Shown one piece after another: positions 1 to 6,408 of a stretch of 13,667 bases of DNA; position 1 is the first letter of the stretch, and each line of letters begins with the position of its first letter. The DNA comes from Clostridia bacterium. GTDB lineage: Bacteria; Bacillota_A; Clostridia; UMGS1883. The position numbers were made by a program, and so were the translations under genes. The stretch lies in NCBI GenBank assembly GCA_017467965.1, contig JAFUJZ010000028.1, positions 1 to 13,667 of the forward strand. The letters run 5' to 3'. The notes beneath the pieces are model-generated. The model made no database searches, was not told the origin of the DNA, and saw only the letters and a program-made list of their open reading frames with translations.

Positions 1-99
1 GACAGCTTTTTCGTCAAGTGTCGACCCTAAAATCGGCACAAGGCAAACGAAAAGCGTCAATATAACACGTGAAAAGTTATATTCTCTGCTTTTTGCCAT
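1..99 (-). CDS. N-terminus of an unknown exported or membrane protein (partial)
   Basis: Only the first 33 codons lie in the window; the gene runs off the left edge. The start reads MAKSREYNFSRVILTLFVCL, a short basic stretch and then a hydrophobic run of about 15 residues ending near a small-residue segment (PILGST). This fits a signal peptide or a first membrane helix. Two ATG codons sit in tandem (100-102 and 97-99). I chose 99 because it places the GGAGG motif (complement of 107-111) 7 bases upstream, against 4 for the other. The start is 18 bases after the stop of the CorC-like gene, so the two are probably co-transcribed. I do not recognise the family from this fragment. Confidence 0.6.
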   Translation of the reverse strand, partial: MAKSREYNFSRVILTLFVCLVPILGSTLDEKAV

Positions 100-117
100 C
101 ATAATACCTCCATAGTT

Positions 118-1422
118 TTATTCTTCTGTTTCTTCTTTAGGCAACAACTTTACCGTGGCTCTCACAACGCGTCTGTCTTTGAAATCAGTTACGTTGATTT
201 CAAGTCCGCATGTAACCACCTTAAGTGTTGCACCGTCATCGGGAATATAATCAATCGAATGGAGCACAAGACCGGAGAGGGTGTCAAATTCATCCTTCGG
301 AAGCTCGGCACCTGTCAGTTCTGAAATTTCTTCCAAAAGTGTAAGGCCGTCCATATCCCATTCGTTTTCGCCAATTTTGATAAGGTCTTCTCTTTCCTCT
401 TCGACCTCTTCATCGTATTCCTCGTCTTCGATTTCGCCTACGATTTCGCCCAAGAGGTCGTCCATAGTAACAATACCTGCAAATCCGCCGTATTCATCGG
501 CAACAATTGCAAAGTGAGTTTTTTCAAGCTGCATGTTTCGGAAAAGAACGTCTGCACTGATTGTTTCGGGCACAATATATGCCTGATGAATAATCTCTGA
601 AATGTCCTCGCCCTTGTCATAGAAAAACTCATACAGCTCACGGGCATATACGACGCCCTTTATATCGTCAATATCATCACCGCACACAGGGAAACGTGAA
701 AAACCGCTTTCACGCACTTTTTCTTCCCACTCCTCGGCGGTTTCGTCCATCATAAGCACAGTTACATCCTTACGGTGTGTCATCACATCATCGGCGCAGT
801 TTTCGCCGAATTCAAATATATTTGTGATAAGCTCTTTTTCCTCGGGAGCAATAGTACCCTTTTCACTACCCAAATCAACCATCATCATAATTTCGTCTTC
901 GGTAACATTTGCATTTTCACCGTCGGGGTCATTGCCCGAAAGTGCAACAAATATTTTCGAAAAACAGTTAAGTAAAAATGATACGGGTCTAAACACCGTC
1001 CAGATAAAGCTGATAAATGAGGATAATCCCATAGCACTCTTATCAGGCTTTGATGTGCATATTTTTTTAGGTATCATGTCGCAGAAAACAACCATAATAA
1101 CCATATGTGCTACAACTACAATAACAAAGCTCAACAATTCATTATCAAGATATTTGTCAAGATATTTTGTATAAGCACAAGCGCCCATTGCGCTAATCGC
1201 CACAGCAAAGGTCATCAGTGCTGTCTGAACAGAAGAAACAACTCTGCCTTCCTTGTTCATAAGCTTAATAACTCGCTTTGCTTTTTTATTGCCTTCCTTG
1301 GCAAGCTCCTTCATTTTATAGTCGTTCACGCTAAGTATTGCCGCCTCAGCACCTGTACAAAGGCTCATTATTACAAGCAGAACAACCTGCATAATGGCGA
1401 CGGGTAACGGATCGTTGAACAC
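118..1422 (-). CDS. CNNM/CorC (HlyC) family transporter, probable divalent cation exporter
   Basis: This 434-residue membrane protein has the full architecture of the CNNM/CorC family, whose members export Mg2+ and related cations. The DUF21/CNNM membrane domain covers about residues 5-165, with hydrophobic segments near 8-30, 63-85, 97-117 and 133-162, the GAEAAILSV motif (24-32) and PKKI (118-121). A CBS pair follows at about 205-330, ending in the family hallmark DEYGGFAGIVTMDDLLGEI (309-327). An acidic linker (331-346) leads to the C-terminal CorC_HlyC domain (about 348-428). The start is GTG with an AGGA motif 9 bases upstream; the two nearby upstream ATGs are out of frame. It lies 71 bases after the haemolysin III gene, on the same strand, and has a promoter candidate of its own. 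The family name 'haemolysin' is historical and does not imply toxicity. Confidence 0.93.
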   Translation of the reverse strand: MFNDPLPVAIMQVVLLVIMSLCTGAEAAILSVNDYKMKELAKEGNKKAKRVIKLMNKEGRVVSSVQTALMTFAVAISAMGACAYTKYLDKYLDNELLSFVIVVVAHMVIMVVFCDMIPKKICTSKPDKSAMGLSSFISFIWTVFRPVSFLLNCFSKIFVALSGNDPDGENANVTEDEIMMMVDLGSEKGTIAPEEKELITNIFEFGENCADDVMTHRKDVTVLMMDETAEEWEEKVRESGFSRFPVCGDDIDDIKGVVYARELYEFFYDKGEDISEIIHQAYIVPETISADVLFRNMQLEKTHFAIVADEYGGFAGIVTMDDLLGEIVGEIEDEEYDEEVEEEREDLIKIGENEWDMDGLTLLEEISELTGAELPKDEFDTLSGLVLHSIDYIPDDGATLKVVTCGLEINVTDFKDRRVVRATVKLLPKEETEE

Positions 1423-1457
1423 GACATCTCATCCTTTCGATTTATAATATCTTATAC

Positions 1458-1486
1458 ATTTTATCACACAAAACCGTATTTTTCAA
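1458..1486 (-). promoter_or_regulatory. Sigma-A type promoter for the CorC-like gene
   Basis: On the minus strand TTGAAA (complement of 1481-1486) and TAAAAT (complement of 1458-1463) are separated by exactly 17 bases, 36 bases before the GTG start. The -35 begins 8 bases after the haemolysin III stop codon, so the CorC-like gene can be transcribed alone as well as by readthrough. Confidence 0.6.
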
Positions 1487-1493
1487 GGTTTTT

Positions 1494-2132
1494 TCACACA
1501 ACATAGAAAAGAATGGAGAAAAAGAAGCATATGCTGCCCGCAAGTACAAAAAGATGCCATATTGCGTGCATATATTTTATCTTAAGCTTGTAGAAAATGA
1601 TGCCGAGGATGTATACTCCGCCTGCAATGCACATGAACACCAGCCCGCCAAAAGGCATGAGTGTTATGAGTGTGGGAAGTTTGAATAAAATAGCAAGCCC
1701 CATCACCACATAGAGTATAAGGCTGAAATTTTTGAACTTTTCCAGTGCTACTGCATTCATCACAATACCCATTATTGCACAGGTCCATATTGCAATAAGT
1801 ATGCCCAAGCCGCCGTGTCCCCAGAGAGTACACAAACAGTAGGGTGTATATGTACCTGCAATAAGTAAAAATATTGAGCAATGGTCAATAACTCGGAACA
1901 CCTTTTTTGCAGTTTGGTTTGTAATTGAATGGTAAAGCGTACTCATCGTATATAAAACAATCATCGTACCGCCATATATGCTGCCACCCACAACACCCAT
2001 TGTATTGCCGCGAATTGCCGCCATAACAATAACAAGCACCGTTGCCGCTATTGCCATAAGCGCACCTACACCATGTGTAACTGAGCTGAAAATCTCCTCA
2101 CCGAGACTGTATTTTTTTAATTTTATAGCCAC
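1494..2132 (-). CDS. Haemolysin III family (PAQR-like) membrane protein
   Basis: A 212-residue integral membrane protein with about seven hydrophobic segments, matching the bacterial HlyIII/YqfA branch of the PAQR superfamily. The conserved metal-binding positions are visible: SxxxH at S64-H68 (STLYHS), D83 in VIDHCSIF, and the paired histidines H189 and H193 in MHAIWH near the C-terminus. PAQR proteins are zinc-dependent membrane hydrolases or receptors; the role of the bacterial branch in membrane fluidity or lipid homeostasis is poorly defined. The reading frame can be extended to a TTG at 2150, but I place the start at the GTG at 2132. AGAGG (complement of 2141-2145) sits 8 bases before it, and the promoter candidate leaves no room for the longer form. 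It is the first gene of the minus-strand run. Confidence 0.9.
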   Translation of the reverse strand: MAIKLKKYSLGEEIFSSVTHGVGALMAIAATVLVIVMAAIRGNTMGVVGGSIYGGTMIVLYTMSTLYHSITNQTAKKVFRVIDHCSIFLLIAGTYTPYCLCTLWGHGGLGILIAIWTCAIMGIVMNAVALEKFKNFSLILYVVMGLAILFKLPTLITLMPFGGLVFMCIAGGVYILGIIFYKLKIKYMHAIWHLFVLAGSICFFFSILFYVV

Positions 2133-2156
2133 CTTAAACACCTCTTTCAATAGGTA

Positions 2157-2185
2157 ATTGTACCATTTTTTATCCCCATAGTAAA
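2157..2185 (-). promoter_or_regulatory. Extended -10 promoter for the haemolysin III gene
   Basis: On the minus strand TTTACT (complement of 2180-2185) and TACAAT (complement of 2157-2162) are 17 bases apart, with a TGG extended -10 directly before TACAAT. Transcription would start near 2150, leaving a short leader carrying the AGAGG motif. This supports the GTG start at 2132. Confidence 0.5.
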
Positions 2186-2223
2186 GAAAAAATAAATTTT
2201 TAACAAACTGTTCATTTTATTGG

Positions 2224-2252
2224 TTGACACGCATTTTTATCTATGGTATAAA
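2224..2252 (+). promoter_or_regulatory. Near-consensus sigma-A promoter for the GH27 gene
   Basis: A perfect -35 TTGACA (2224-2229), a 17-base spacer and TATAAA (2247-2252), which differs from consensus at one position. It lies 33 bases upstream of the ATG at 2286. It overlaps the 5' extension of the reading frame, which argues that the extension is not translated. Confidence 0.8.
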
Positions 2253-2285
2253 ACAAATATCAGTATAAATATAAGGAGGCCTATC

Positions 2286-3554
2286 ATGAAAAAAAGAAAT
2301 CACCACGCGCTTTGTCTCACCCCTCCCATGGGTTGGAACAGCTGGGATTGCTACGGTGCAGCCGTAACAGAAGATGTTGTGAGAAAAAACGCTGATTACA
2401 TGGCAAAAAATCTTAAAAACTACGGTTGGGAATATATTATCGTTGACATTCAGTGGTACGAACCCAACGCAGTAAGCCATACATATAACGACTATACCGC
2501 TCTTGAATATGACGAGTATTCCCGTCTTATTCCTGCTGTAAACCGCTTCCCTTCCTCTAAGGACAACGCAGGCTTTAAGCCGCTTTCCGATTACGTTCAT
2601 TCTCTCGGCTTAAAGTTCGGCATTCATATTCTCCGCGGTATTGCCCGTGAATGTGTAAAGAAAAACACACCTATCAAGGGTACAAATAAGCGTGCTCTTG
2701 ATATTGCAAGGGTTGATTCCACCTGCGGCTGGAATACTGACATGTACGGTGTTGACCCCTCTAAGGAAGGCGCACAGGAATATTACAACTCCCTTTTTGA
2801 GCTTTACGCAAGCTGGGGTGTTGACTTTGTAAAGGTTGACGATATTGCACGTCCCTATCATGCAGGCGAGGTTGAATTAATCCGTAACGCTATTGACAAC
2901 TGCGGACGCGACATGGTGCTTTCCCTTTCTCCCGGCGCGGCAAGTCTAAGGAGTGCAGAGCATCTTAATGACCACGCTAACATGTGGCGTATGACAGATG
3001 ACTTCTGGGACAAGTGGGAGCTACTGCGCGATATGTTTGACCGTTGCCGCAACTGGCAGAATTTAAGATGCGAGGGTGCTTGGCCCGACTGCGATATGCT
3101 TCCCTTGGGCAAACTCCGCGTATGTGACGGTAACGGCGGCGAATGGTCTCGTTTTACAAAGGATGAACAGCTGACACACATGGCTCTGTGGTCTATTTTC
3201 CGCTCGCCTCTTTTCTTCGGCGGCGACATGACCATGAACGATGAATGGACGGACAGCCTCATGATGAACGAGGATTTGATTGAACTTAATAAGTTCTCCA
3301 CAGATAACCGTGAGCTTTACCGTGACGAGGCAGGTAGCGTTGTATGGTACGCAAAGAGCACAAAGGACGACAGCTCGTATATTGCACAGTTCAATATTTC
3401 TGACCGCGATATCACTGTTGACACACCGCTTTCTCTTATCGGCAAGGACAGTGCCACAATTAAAGACCTCTTTACAAAGGAAGAGACAACTGTTACAGAC
3501 AGAATTTACTCCGTCATCCCCTTCCACGGCGTAAAAATATATAAAGTAAACTAA
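2286..3554 (+). CDS. GH27-family alpha-galactosidase-type glycoside hydrolase
   Basis: A 422-residue retaining glycosidase of family 27. The N-terminal TIM barrel opens with the family signature TPPMGWNSWDCYG (12-24). The KFGIHILRGI strand is at 110-119. The catalytic nucleophile is D185 in FVKVDDI (181-187), and the acid/base is D239 in the R235-MTDD motif, with R235 four residues before it as in human alpha-galactosidase A. A C-terminal beta-sandwich follows, from about 335. There is no signal peptide, so it should act on imported oligosaccharides in the cytoplasm. GH27 also contains alpha-N-acetylgalactosaminidases and beta-L-arabinopyranosidases, so the substrate is inferred. The reading frame extends upstream, but AAGGAGG (2273-2279) sits 6 bases before the ATG at 2286 and the promoter overlaps the extension. 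It is monocistronic. Confidence 0.9.
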   Translation: MKKRNHHALCLTPPMGWNSWDCYGAAVTEDVVRKNADYMAKNLKNYGWEYIIVDIQWYEPNAVSHTYNDYTALEYDEYSRLIPAVNRFPSSKDNAGFKPLSDYVHSLGLKFGIHILRGIARECVKKNTPIKGTNKRALDIARVDSTCGWNTDMYGVDPSKEGAQEYYNSLFELYASWGVDFVKVDDIARPYHAGEVELIRNAIDNCGRDMVLSLSPGAASLRSAEHLNDHANMWRMTDDFWDKWELLRDMFDRCRNWQNLRCEGAWPDCDMLPLGKLRVCDGNGGEWSRFTKDEQLTHMALWSIFRSPLFFGGDMTMNDEWTDSLMMNEDLIELNKFSTDNRELYRDEAGSVVWYAKSTKDDSSYIAQFNISDRDITVDTPLSLIGKDSATIKDLFTKEETTVTDRIYSVIPFHGVKIYKVN

Positions 3555-3558
3555 CACA

Positions 3559-3587
3559 AAAGGACTTGGCAATATGCCAAGTCCTTT
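3559..3587. terminator. Left copy of the 29-base palindrome
   Basis: AAAGGACTTGGCA, loop ATA, TGCCAAGTCCTTT: a perfect 13-bp stem starting 4 bases after the GH27 stop. On the plus strand the stem is followed by CAG rather than T residues. On the minus strand it is followed by TTTTG-type sequence, so as an intrinsic terminator it is better placed for minus-strand transcripts. The same 29 bases recur at 3831-3859. Confidence 0.65.
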
Positions 3588-3830
3588 CAGACTGTCGAAA
3601 AACCCTGTTTTTTGCATAATCGCGAAGGGTTCGGGGAAGAAGGTTCCCCGAATGTAATCGGCAGACTTAATCGCATTCAGTCTGCCGAAAGTACCGATTT
3701 TAGGGGGCTTGCAAGCCCCTTGCACGAGAAATCGGTACTTTGTTCCTTGTAAAAAAACAGACCTCAAAGTGCCGAAGGACGTTAGTCCGCCTTTGAGGTC
3801 GCGTGTCGATAATACTTTATCGATACGCTC

Positions 3831-3861
3831 AAAGGACTTGGCAATATGCCAAGTCCTTTTT
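3831..3861 (+). terminator. Right copy of the palindrome, intrinsic terminator
   Basis: An exact second copy of the 29-base palindrome (13-bp stem, ATA loop), here followed on the plus strand by five T residues (3857-3861). It is the most credible intrinsic terminator for plus-strand transcription through the block. It ends 3 bases before the CPBP stop codon, so it probably also limits the convergent transcript. Confidence 0.75.
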
Positions 3862-3864
3862 GGT

Positions 3865-4545
3865 TTATATTATACCAAACAATATAAATCCCACTGTATT
3901 GATTGCAAAATTCGCAAACATATGAGCAAACCAAGATGAATAGATGTTTTCATTTGCCTCGTTAAGGTAGTTAAAAATACAACCTCCTATGATAAGCCCT
4001 ATAAGTAACAACAAAAGTGCAGGCAAATCAAACATGCCTATGAGCATACCCACATGGTACAAGGCAAAAACAGCTGAGCTGAATATGTATGCAAACATTC
4101 TTCCTGTATACTTTTTAAGCGTTATAAACCCAAACCCACGGAAGAAAAACTCTTCCAAAAACGAGTTCATAAGCGAAATATAGAGCGATACATACACAAA
4201 GTTATCTTTTGTTATGCCCATGCCTTTACCTAAAGACGGCGCAACAAGGGAATAGTCGATAACATTTCTCGTAAGAAAATATCCTCCCACAATAACCGCA
4301 TAAATCCCAATGCCCAACAATAGTGCTGTCAGAATGCCTTTTTTCTTAAATGTGAAAAGCACCTTTATTTTGCCCCAATCCTCACGGCTTGCCCAAAAGA
4401 ACATCAGCGGAAAAGCCAAGAAAAACAGTATTTTAACAGGTATTTTAACAAAATAATCGGGATGTACAAGTGCGTCTATAAGTGTAACGGCTATCGAAAA
4501 AGCCAAAACCGAAAGTACAATATATTTTCCTTTTTTATCAATCAT
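3865..4545 (-). CDS. CPBP family intramembrane glutamic endopeptidase (CAAX/ABI type)
   Basis: A 226-residue polytopic membrane protein with all three CPBP (formerly CAAX protease, ABI) active-site motifs. EExxxR is at E131-E132-R136 (EEFFFRG), FxxxH at F160-H164 (FALYH), and HxxxN at H208-N212 (HMFAN). Hydrophobic segments lie near 8-25, 35-52, 70-91, 117-130, 150-170, 174-192 and 205-226. The family cleaves proteins within the membrane; bacterial members serve in peptide maturation, bacteriocin immunity or regulated proteolysis, and nothing here fixes the substrate. AGGAGG (complement of 4553-4558) is 7 bases upstream of the ATG. The gene stands alone, convergent with GH27 and divergent from spoVAC, with a strong promoter overlapped by a dyad. 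Confidence 0.93.
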   Translation of the reverse strand: MIDKKGKYIVLSVLAFSIAVTLIDALVHPDYFVKIPVKILFFLAFPLMFFWASREDWGKIKVLFTFKKKGILTALLLGIGIYAVIVGGYFLTRNVIDYSLVAPSLGKGMGITKDNFVYVSLYISLMNSFLEEFFFRGFGFITLKKYTGRMFAYIFSSAVFALYHVGMLIGMFDLPALLLLLIGLIIGGCIFNYLNEANENIYSSWFAHMFANFAINTVGFILFGII

Positions 4546-4566
4546 AATAAGCCCTCCTGTACGGTA

Positions 4567-4595
4567 ATTTTATCACCGTGCATCTCTTTTGTCAA
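4567..4595 (-). promoter_or_regulatory. Strong sigma-A promoter for the CPBP gene
   Basis: On the minus strand a perfect TTGACA (complement of 4590-4595), a 17-base spacer and TAAAAT (complement of 4567-4572), 21 bases before the ATG. The -10 lies in the middle of an imperfect dyad, TGTACGGTAA (4558-4567) with TCACCGTGCA (4573-4582), matching at 8 of 10 positions. The dyad may be an operator. Confidence 0.75.
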
Positions 4596-4655
4596 ATTTG
4601 TACTATGTCATGTATATTTTTTCATCCTGTGCAAATGATAACAAGGGTGATTAAA

Positions 4656-5099
4656 ATGCAGCTTACAAGAAAACAGTACGCATTATTTGTACAAAAAAGG
4701 TCGGAAAACACATCCACCTTGCAAAACACAATAAAGGCTTACATTGTCGGAGGGCTTATTTGTGCGTTTGGTCAGTTTCTCAAAAACTTTTACCTTTCGC
4801 AAGGCTTGTCCGACACACTTTCGGGGACAGCCGTAAGTATCACGCTAATAGGTATTGCCGCAATACTTACCGCATTGCATCTTTTTGATAACATTGCCCG
4901 ATTTTCGGGCGCAGGCACACTTGTGCCCATAACAGGCTTTGCCAACAGCGTTGTATCGCCTGCAATCGAATACAAAACCGAAGGGTATATAACAGGTCTT
5001 GCCGAAAAAATGTTTGTGATTGCAGGACCTGTGCTCGTATATGGTACCAGTACGGCATTTGTATCGGGCGTAGTATATTATTTCTTCATGGGGGTATAA
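4656..5099 (+). CDS. spoVAC: Stage V sporulation protein AC
   Basis: A 147-residue membrane protein of the SpoVA complex, which moves Ca2+-dipicolinic acid into the forespore and out again at germination. In Bacillus SpoVAC is described as a mechanosensitive channel in the spore inner membrane. The hallmark is GAGTLVPITGFANSVVSPAI (85-104), which separates AC from the related AE proteins, plus YIVGGLICAFGQ (29-40) and KMFVIAGPVLVYG (118-130). There are four or so hydrophobic segments and a basic N-terminus. The frame extends to 4578, but the ATG at 4656 is preceded by AAGGGTGA (4643-4650) with a 5-base gap and matches the usual family start. spoVAD begins 1 base after the stop. Forespore expression by sigma-G is expected from the family, but I could not identify a convincing sigma-G promoter. 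Confidence 0.95.
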   Translation: MQLTRKQYALFVQKRSENTSTLQNTIKAYIVGGLICAFGQFLKNFYLSQGLSDTLSGTAVSITLIGIAAILTALHLFDNIARFSGAGTLVPITGFANSVVSPAIEYKTEGYITGLAEKMFVIAGPVLVYGTSTAFVSGVVYYFFMGV

Positions 5100-5100
5100 C

Positions 5101-6120
5101 ATGACATCGTTTATCAAAAAAGGGCAATCCTCGTTTGAATTTGCTTTGTGCCCTTCGGTTCTATCCTTTGCATCGGTAGTTGGAAAAAAAGAAGGAGAAG
5201 GCCCTTTAAAAGGCAAGTTTGACCGAGTTGAAAAAGACGAATACTTTGGTCAGAAAACATGGGAAGCTGCCGAAAGTGCACTTTTTAAGGAGGCTGTCAC
5301 AACAGCTCTTGAAAAAGGCAGGTTTCGGGCAGTAGACATTGACATGCTTGTTTCGGGAGACCTTCTTAACCAATGCACTGCCACTGGCTATGCCGCCCGC
5401 AATTTTGCAATTCCGTACCTGGGGCTTTACGGGGCATGCTCCACAATGGCAGAAAGCCTTTTTGTTGCATCATGCCTTGTGTCCGGCGGTGCCGAAAGGA
5501 TTGTTGCAGCGACCTCGAGCCACTTTTGCGGCAGTGAAAAGCAGTTTCGGTTTCCCTTGGAATACGGTTCCCAGCGTCCTCCCTCCTCGCAGTGGACCGT
5601 TACAGGCTCCGGTGCCGTTGTACTTGGGAGAGAGGGTGACGGGCCCTATATCACACGTGCCACCTCGGGCAAGGTAATCGACGCAGGCATACGTGATGCC
5701 AACAATATGGGTTGTGCCATGGTACCTGCCTTTTGCGACACTTTGTCGCGCCATTTTGAAGCCTTCGGCACACGCCCCTCTGATTATGACATGATATTTT
5801 CGGGTGATTTAGGTCATTTGGGCAAAAAGGTTGCAATTGACTTATTATCGGAGGATTACGGCATAGACCTGTCAAAAAATTACGATGACTGCGGATGTAT
5901 TATATTTGACAACAAAAAACAGGATGTCCACTCGGGCGGCTCGGGCTGCGGATGCAGCGCATCCGTTCTTACCGCCCATATCCTTCCTCAAATGCAAAAA
6001 GGCAATCTCAAGCGCGTCCTTTTTATTGCAACAGGCGCGCTTATGAGTCCTACGCTTTCCCTCCAGGGCGAAAGCATACCGTCAATTGCCCATGCAATTG
6101 AATTCAATAACTACGTGTAA
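5101..6120 (+). CDS. spoVAD: Stage V sporulation protein AD
   Basis: A 339-residue protein, the standard SpoVAD length, with a thiolase-like fold. SpoVAD is the dipicolinic-acid-binding component of the SpoVA complex on the spore inner membrane. Visible family features are the SFASVVGKKEGEGPL segment (22-36), the thiolase-position cysteine C113 in LYGACSTMAESL (109-120), SQWTVTGSGAVVLG (163-176), FSGDLGHLG (233-241) and the glycine/cysteine-rich SGGSGCGCSAS (278-288). The ATG follows the spoVAC stop by one base and uses the G-rich run at 5090-5094 inside the end of spoVAC as its ribosome site, so the two are translationally coupled. Downstream there is no spoVAE; spoIIID converges instead, with 11 bases between the two stop codons. 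Confidence 0.96.
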   Translation: MTSFIKKGQSSFEFALCPSVLSFASVVGKKEGEGPLKGKFDRVEKDEYFGQKTWEAAESALFKEAVTTALEKGRFRAVDIDMLVSGDLLNQCTATGYAARNFAIPYLGLYGACSTMAESLFVASCLVSGGAERIVAATSSHFCGSEKQFRFPLEYGSQRPPSSQWTVTGSGAVVLGREGDGPYITRATSGKVIDAGIRDANNMGCAMVPAFCDTLSRHFEAFGTRPSDYDMIFSGDLGHLGKKVAIDLLSEDYGIDLSKNYDDCGCIIFDNKKQDVHSGGSGCGCSASVLTAHILPQMQKGNLKRVLFIATGALMSPTLSLQGESIPSIAHAIEFNNYV

Positions 6121-6131
6121 ACACGCAGAAG

Positions 6132-6398
6132 TCAAATTCGGTCCTCAGCTTTTAGCATTTCATACTTTTTCTTTGTTGCCAAGCCGCCACGGATGTGGCG
6201 TTCCTCTTTGTTATGCTCCAAGACCTTTTTTACCTCAAATGCAAGATGCGGGCTTATTTTCTCAAGCCTTGCGGTAACGTCCTTATGCACACTCGATTTT
6301 GAGAGTGAAAACTCTTTTGCCGTCTCACGTACGGTTGCTTCGTTTTCTATTATGTAATGGGCGAGCATTCGTGCCCGCTCGGCAATATAATCTTTCAT
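6132..6398 (-). CDS. spoIIID: Sporulation transcriptional regulator SpoIIID
   Basis: An 88-residue DNA-binding protein, close in length to Bacillus SpoIIID, which activates and represses mother-cell genes during sporulation downstream of sigma-E. The helix-turn-helix is clear at about 22-45 (TVRETAKEFSLSKSSVHKDV). The conserved C-terminal half includes HLAFEVKKVLEHN (51-63), the basic RHIRGG (67-72) and ATKKKY (74-79). The frame extends to 6491, but the true start is the ATG at 6398: AAGGGAGG (complement of 6408-6415) is 9 bases upstream and MKDYIAERA is the family N-terminus. The extension lies in the clpE terminator and the promoter. It converges on spoVAD and lies downstream of clpE, separated by a terminator. 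Confidence 0.97.
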   Translation of the reverse strand: MKDYIAERARMLAHYIIENEATVRETAKEFSLSKSSVHKDVTARLEKISPHLAFEVKKVLEHNKEERHIRGGLATKKKYEMLKAEDRI

Positions 6399-6408
6399 AA
6401 CGGTCTGC

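Larger units (their letters stand above)
3555..3864. repeat. Gene-free block packed with consecutive inverted repeats
   Basis: About 300 bases between the GH27 stop and the CPBP stop are almost wholly made of stems. They are: 13 bp at 3559-3587; 9 bp TTCGGGGAA (3630-3638) with 3644-3652; 10 bp TCGGCAGACT (3658-3667) with 3679-3688; 13 bp AAAGTACCGATTT (3688-3700) with 3729-3741, enclosing the perfect palindrome GGGGCTTGCAAGCCCC (3704-3719); 10 bp GACCTCAAAG (3760-3769) with 3791-3800, enclosing GGAC/GTCC (3777-3780, 3785-3788); 12 bp at 3801-3812 with 3817-3828 containing one G-T pair; and 13 bp at 3831-3859. No credible protein is encoded. It could be a palindromic dispersed repeat, a structured RNA, or a terminator complex. 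Confidence 0.85.

Noticed and set aside
118..2132. Haemolysin toxin locus
   Set aside because: Both gene families carry 'haemolysin' as a historical label. The sequences show a CNNM/CorC transporter and a PAQR-like membrane protein, not pore-forming toxins.
2220..2285. Upstream extension of the GH27 reading frame from a TTG codon
   Set aside because: It overlaps the -35 and -10 of a near-consensus promoter, while the ATG at 2286 has an ideal AAGGAGG.
3555..3864. CRISPR array
   Set aside because: The stems differ from one another. Only the two outer palindromes are identical, and there is no regular repeat-spacer pattern.
3709..3939. Plus-strand open frame through the hairpin block
   Set aside because: It consists of palindromic repeat sequence and antisense to the CPBP gene, has no ribosome site and resembles no protein family.
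4596..4655. Possible sigma-G promoter for spoVAC
   Set aside because: TGTATA followed by AT-rich sequence is present, but no -10 matches CATnnTA at a proper distance, so I did not annotate it.
6114..6125. CGTGT/ACACG inverted repeat over the spoVAD stop as a terminator
   Set aside because: It has only 5 bp around a 2-base loop and no T-tract, so it is too small to terminate transcription.
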